Shown: in pieces, positions 38,762-39,571 of the stretch | Numbering within the stretch: the stretch's first letter is position 1 | How the letters are laid out: each line of letters opens with the position of its first letter | DNA from: Chloroflexota bacterium | GTDB lineage: Bacteria > Chloroflexota > Anaerolineae > B4-G1 > SLSP01 | NCBI GenBank assembly: GCA_029555965.1 | Contig: JAKQHY010000224.1 | Location: forward strand, 1-39,571 | DNA length: 39,571 nucleotides | Direction: 5' to 3' | Translations under genes and position numbers: made by a program | The notes under the pieces: model-generated | What the model was told of the DNA's origin: nothing | The model's input: the letters and a program-made list of their open reading frames with translations, nothing else | Database searches by the model: none

Positions 38762-38817
38762 ACGCAAAGGCGCAAAGACGCTAAGAAAGAAAACCTGGCG
38801 TCTTTGCGCCTTTGCGT
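38762..38817. terminator. Perfect 20-bp inverted repeat between converging genes
   Basis: ACGCAAAGGCGCAAAGACGC (38762-38781) and its exact reverse complement (38798-38817) flank a 16-nt loop. It sits 8 bp after the LCP stop and 14 bp from the stop of the minus-strand gene, so it probably ends transcription from both sides. The U tracts are not placed as in a classic terminator (a T run precedes it on the plus strand). The GCAAAG unit repeats inside each arm. Confidence 0.75.
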
Positions 38818-38831
38818 GAAACGCTCTTTGT

Positions 38832-39571
38832 TTACTCTGGATTCCCCAACGGCTGCATCACGATGTACTGGAAGCCGTTCATCGGCACGTGTTCCACTAG
38901 GCCGTAATGCTGACCGATGGCGGCGAGCACTGGCGGCGGGTAGAACTGCGCCCGCATGATGACGACGCCGAATTCCTCCCGGCGCACCATCGCTTCCAAC
39001 TCTGTGGTATCTAGCAGGCCGTTGTTGTAGAGGTTGAGCAACTGCGTGGGATTCGTGACCACCGGCTTGCCCGCCAGCATCGTGAACGCGGCCTCCTCGC
39101 TGAAGACCGGCCCCTCAGCCGCGCGGACGTAGGCCAGCAGCTTCGCGCCGCCCTCGTAATCGCGCGGCAGCATCAGATGTCCCACCTGCGAATAGCCGAC
39201 GGCGTCGTAGTACGGATAGTCGGCGTAGGCCGAGACTCCGCTCACGTTGAGCAACTGCGCCGCCGTCCCCCACACCGGCCCGGCAGTGGGCAGATGCAAC
39301 ATCCGCGTGGATTGGAGCAAGAGCAGCAGCGGCAGCGCCACTGCGACGTAATCCTGCCAGTGCGGTTGCAGCCGCGTGGCCCAATCGCGCAGCTTGCCGA
39401 GCGCAAACCCTGACAGCACCAGCGCCGCCGCCACCGACGTGGCCCAGTACGCCTCCCCCGCGCCCCACTTGCCGGACATCGCCCCCGTGCCAAGCGCCGC
39501 GACGAACCACAGCGTGTAGACCGAGAATTGCCCTACGTAAGCCTCGTAGAGCGTCATGCCGAAGGCCAGCA
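38832..39571 (-). CDS. Multi-spanning membrane protein, possibly a glycosyltransferase 39-like protein (5' end cut)
   Basis: The frame is open to the window edge, so the gene starts outside. The visible 246 residues begin with hydrophobic helices (about four in the first 100 residues), followed by a soluble C-terminal part (from about 105) with aromatic residues in YADYPYYDAVGY and the strand patterns PVFSEEAAFTMLAGKPVV and FGVVIMRAQFYPPPV. This arrangement, a many-helix membrane part with a periplasmic C-terminal domain, resembles PMT/ArnT-type glycosyltransferases of family GT39 and related Chloroflexota proteins. The catalytic N-terminal loop is not in the window, so the function cannot be confirmed. 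An internal ATG at 39557 is unlikely to be the start because hydrophobic sequence continues beyond it. Confidence 0.6.
   Translation of the reverse strand, partial: LAFGMTLYEAYVGQFSVYTLWFVAALGTGAMSGKWGAGEAYWATSVAAALVLSGFALGKLRDWATRLQPHWQDYVAVALPLLLLLQSTRMLHLPTAGPVWGTAAQLLNVSGVSAYADYPYYDAVGYSQVGHLMLPRDYEGGAKLLAYVRAAEGPVFSEEAAFTMLAGKPVVTNPTQLLNLYNNGLLDTTELEAMVRREEFGVVIMRAQFYPPPVLAAIGQHYGLVEHVPMNGFQYIVMQPLGNPE

Overview
The window looks like chromosomal DNA of a GC-rich bacterium, most likely a member of Chloroflexota (Anaerolineae-like). This is an inference from gene content: a division and cell-wall cluster beginning with mraZ, a NurA-type nuclease beside a HAS-barrel protein, tandem LytR-CpsA-Psr proteins, STAND ATPases and six-helix sensor kinases. 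No rRNA or other marker fixes the taxonomy. Shine-Dalgarno sites and sigma70-like promoters are easy to recognise.

Layout. (1) 1-5940, minus strand: the division and cell-wall operon mraZ-rsmH-ftsL-like-ftsI/pbp2-murF-mraY (mraY cut by the window edge), with 3-9 bp gaps or small overlaps. It is led by a clear promoter and four TGGG boxes at exact 10-bp spacing, the expected MraZ autoregulatory site. (2) 6193-10082, plus: a NurA nuclease, a HAS-barrel protein without its usual HerA partner, two OmpR-type response regulators and a receiver-only regulator, closed by a strong terminator. (3) 10306-14967, plus: a PAC2-family protein, a 75-aa Sm/Hfq-like protein, a sugar-phosphate nucleotidyltransferase with a left-handed helix tail, and a class A penicillin-binding protein.

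(4) 15127-25092, plus: the most unusual part. Two small homologous acidic proteins (88 and 91 aa) each precede a six-helix membrane histidine kinase. Both intergenic spaces carry the same CTTCC-N-GGAAG palindromes, so the small gene, palindrome and kinase form a duplicated module. Two STAND-type ATPases follow (the second with TPR repeats), then a radical SAM/SPASM enzyme with a CxCxCxCxC stretch at its N-terminus. A ferredoxin-NADP reductase-like flavoenzyme converges on it from the minus strand (25108-26448). I suggest a signalling and peptide-modification system in which the small proteins may be substrates or adaptors. That is a hypothesis; the sequence shows only the clustering, the homology and the motifs.

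(5) 26816-32564, minus: an accessory block of lower apparent GC (DUF2809 membrane protein, LD-carboxypeptidase/MccF-like S66 peptidase, alpha/beta hydrolase, membrane-anchored methyltransferase-like protein, GNAT fused to a ParB/Srx-like domain, DinB-like protein, bacterial PH-domain protein). It contains a MITE-like element at 27286-27477 and a relic of a nucleotidyltransferase gene, and ends at tRNA-Glu(UUC). (6) 32959-39571: ribonuclease J, a translationally coupled glycosyltransferase, short tandem repeats, two LCP proteins that probably attach glycopolymers to peptidoglycan, a 20-bp perfect palindrome, and the 3' part of a membrane protein gene on the minus strand that runs off the window.
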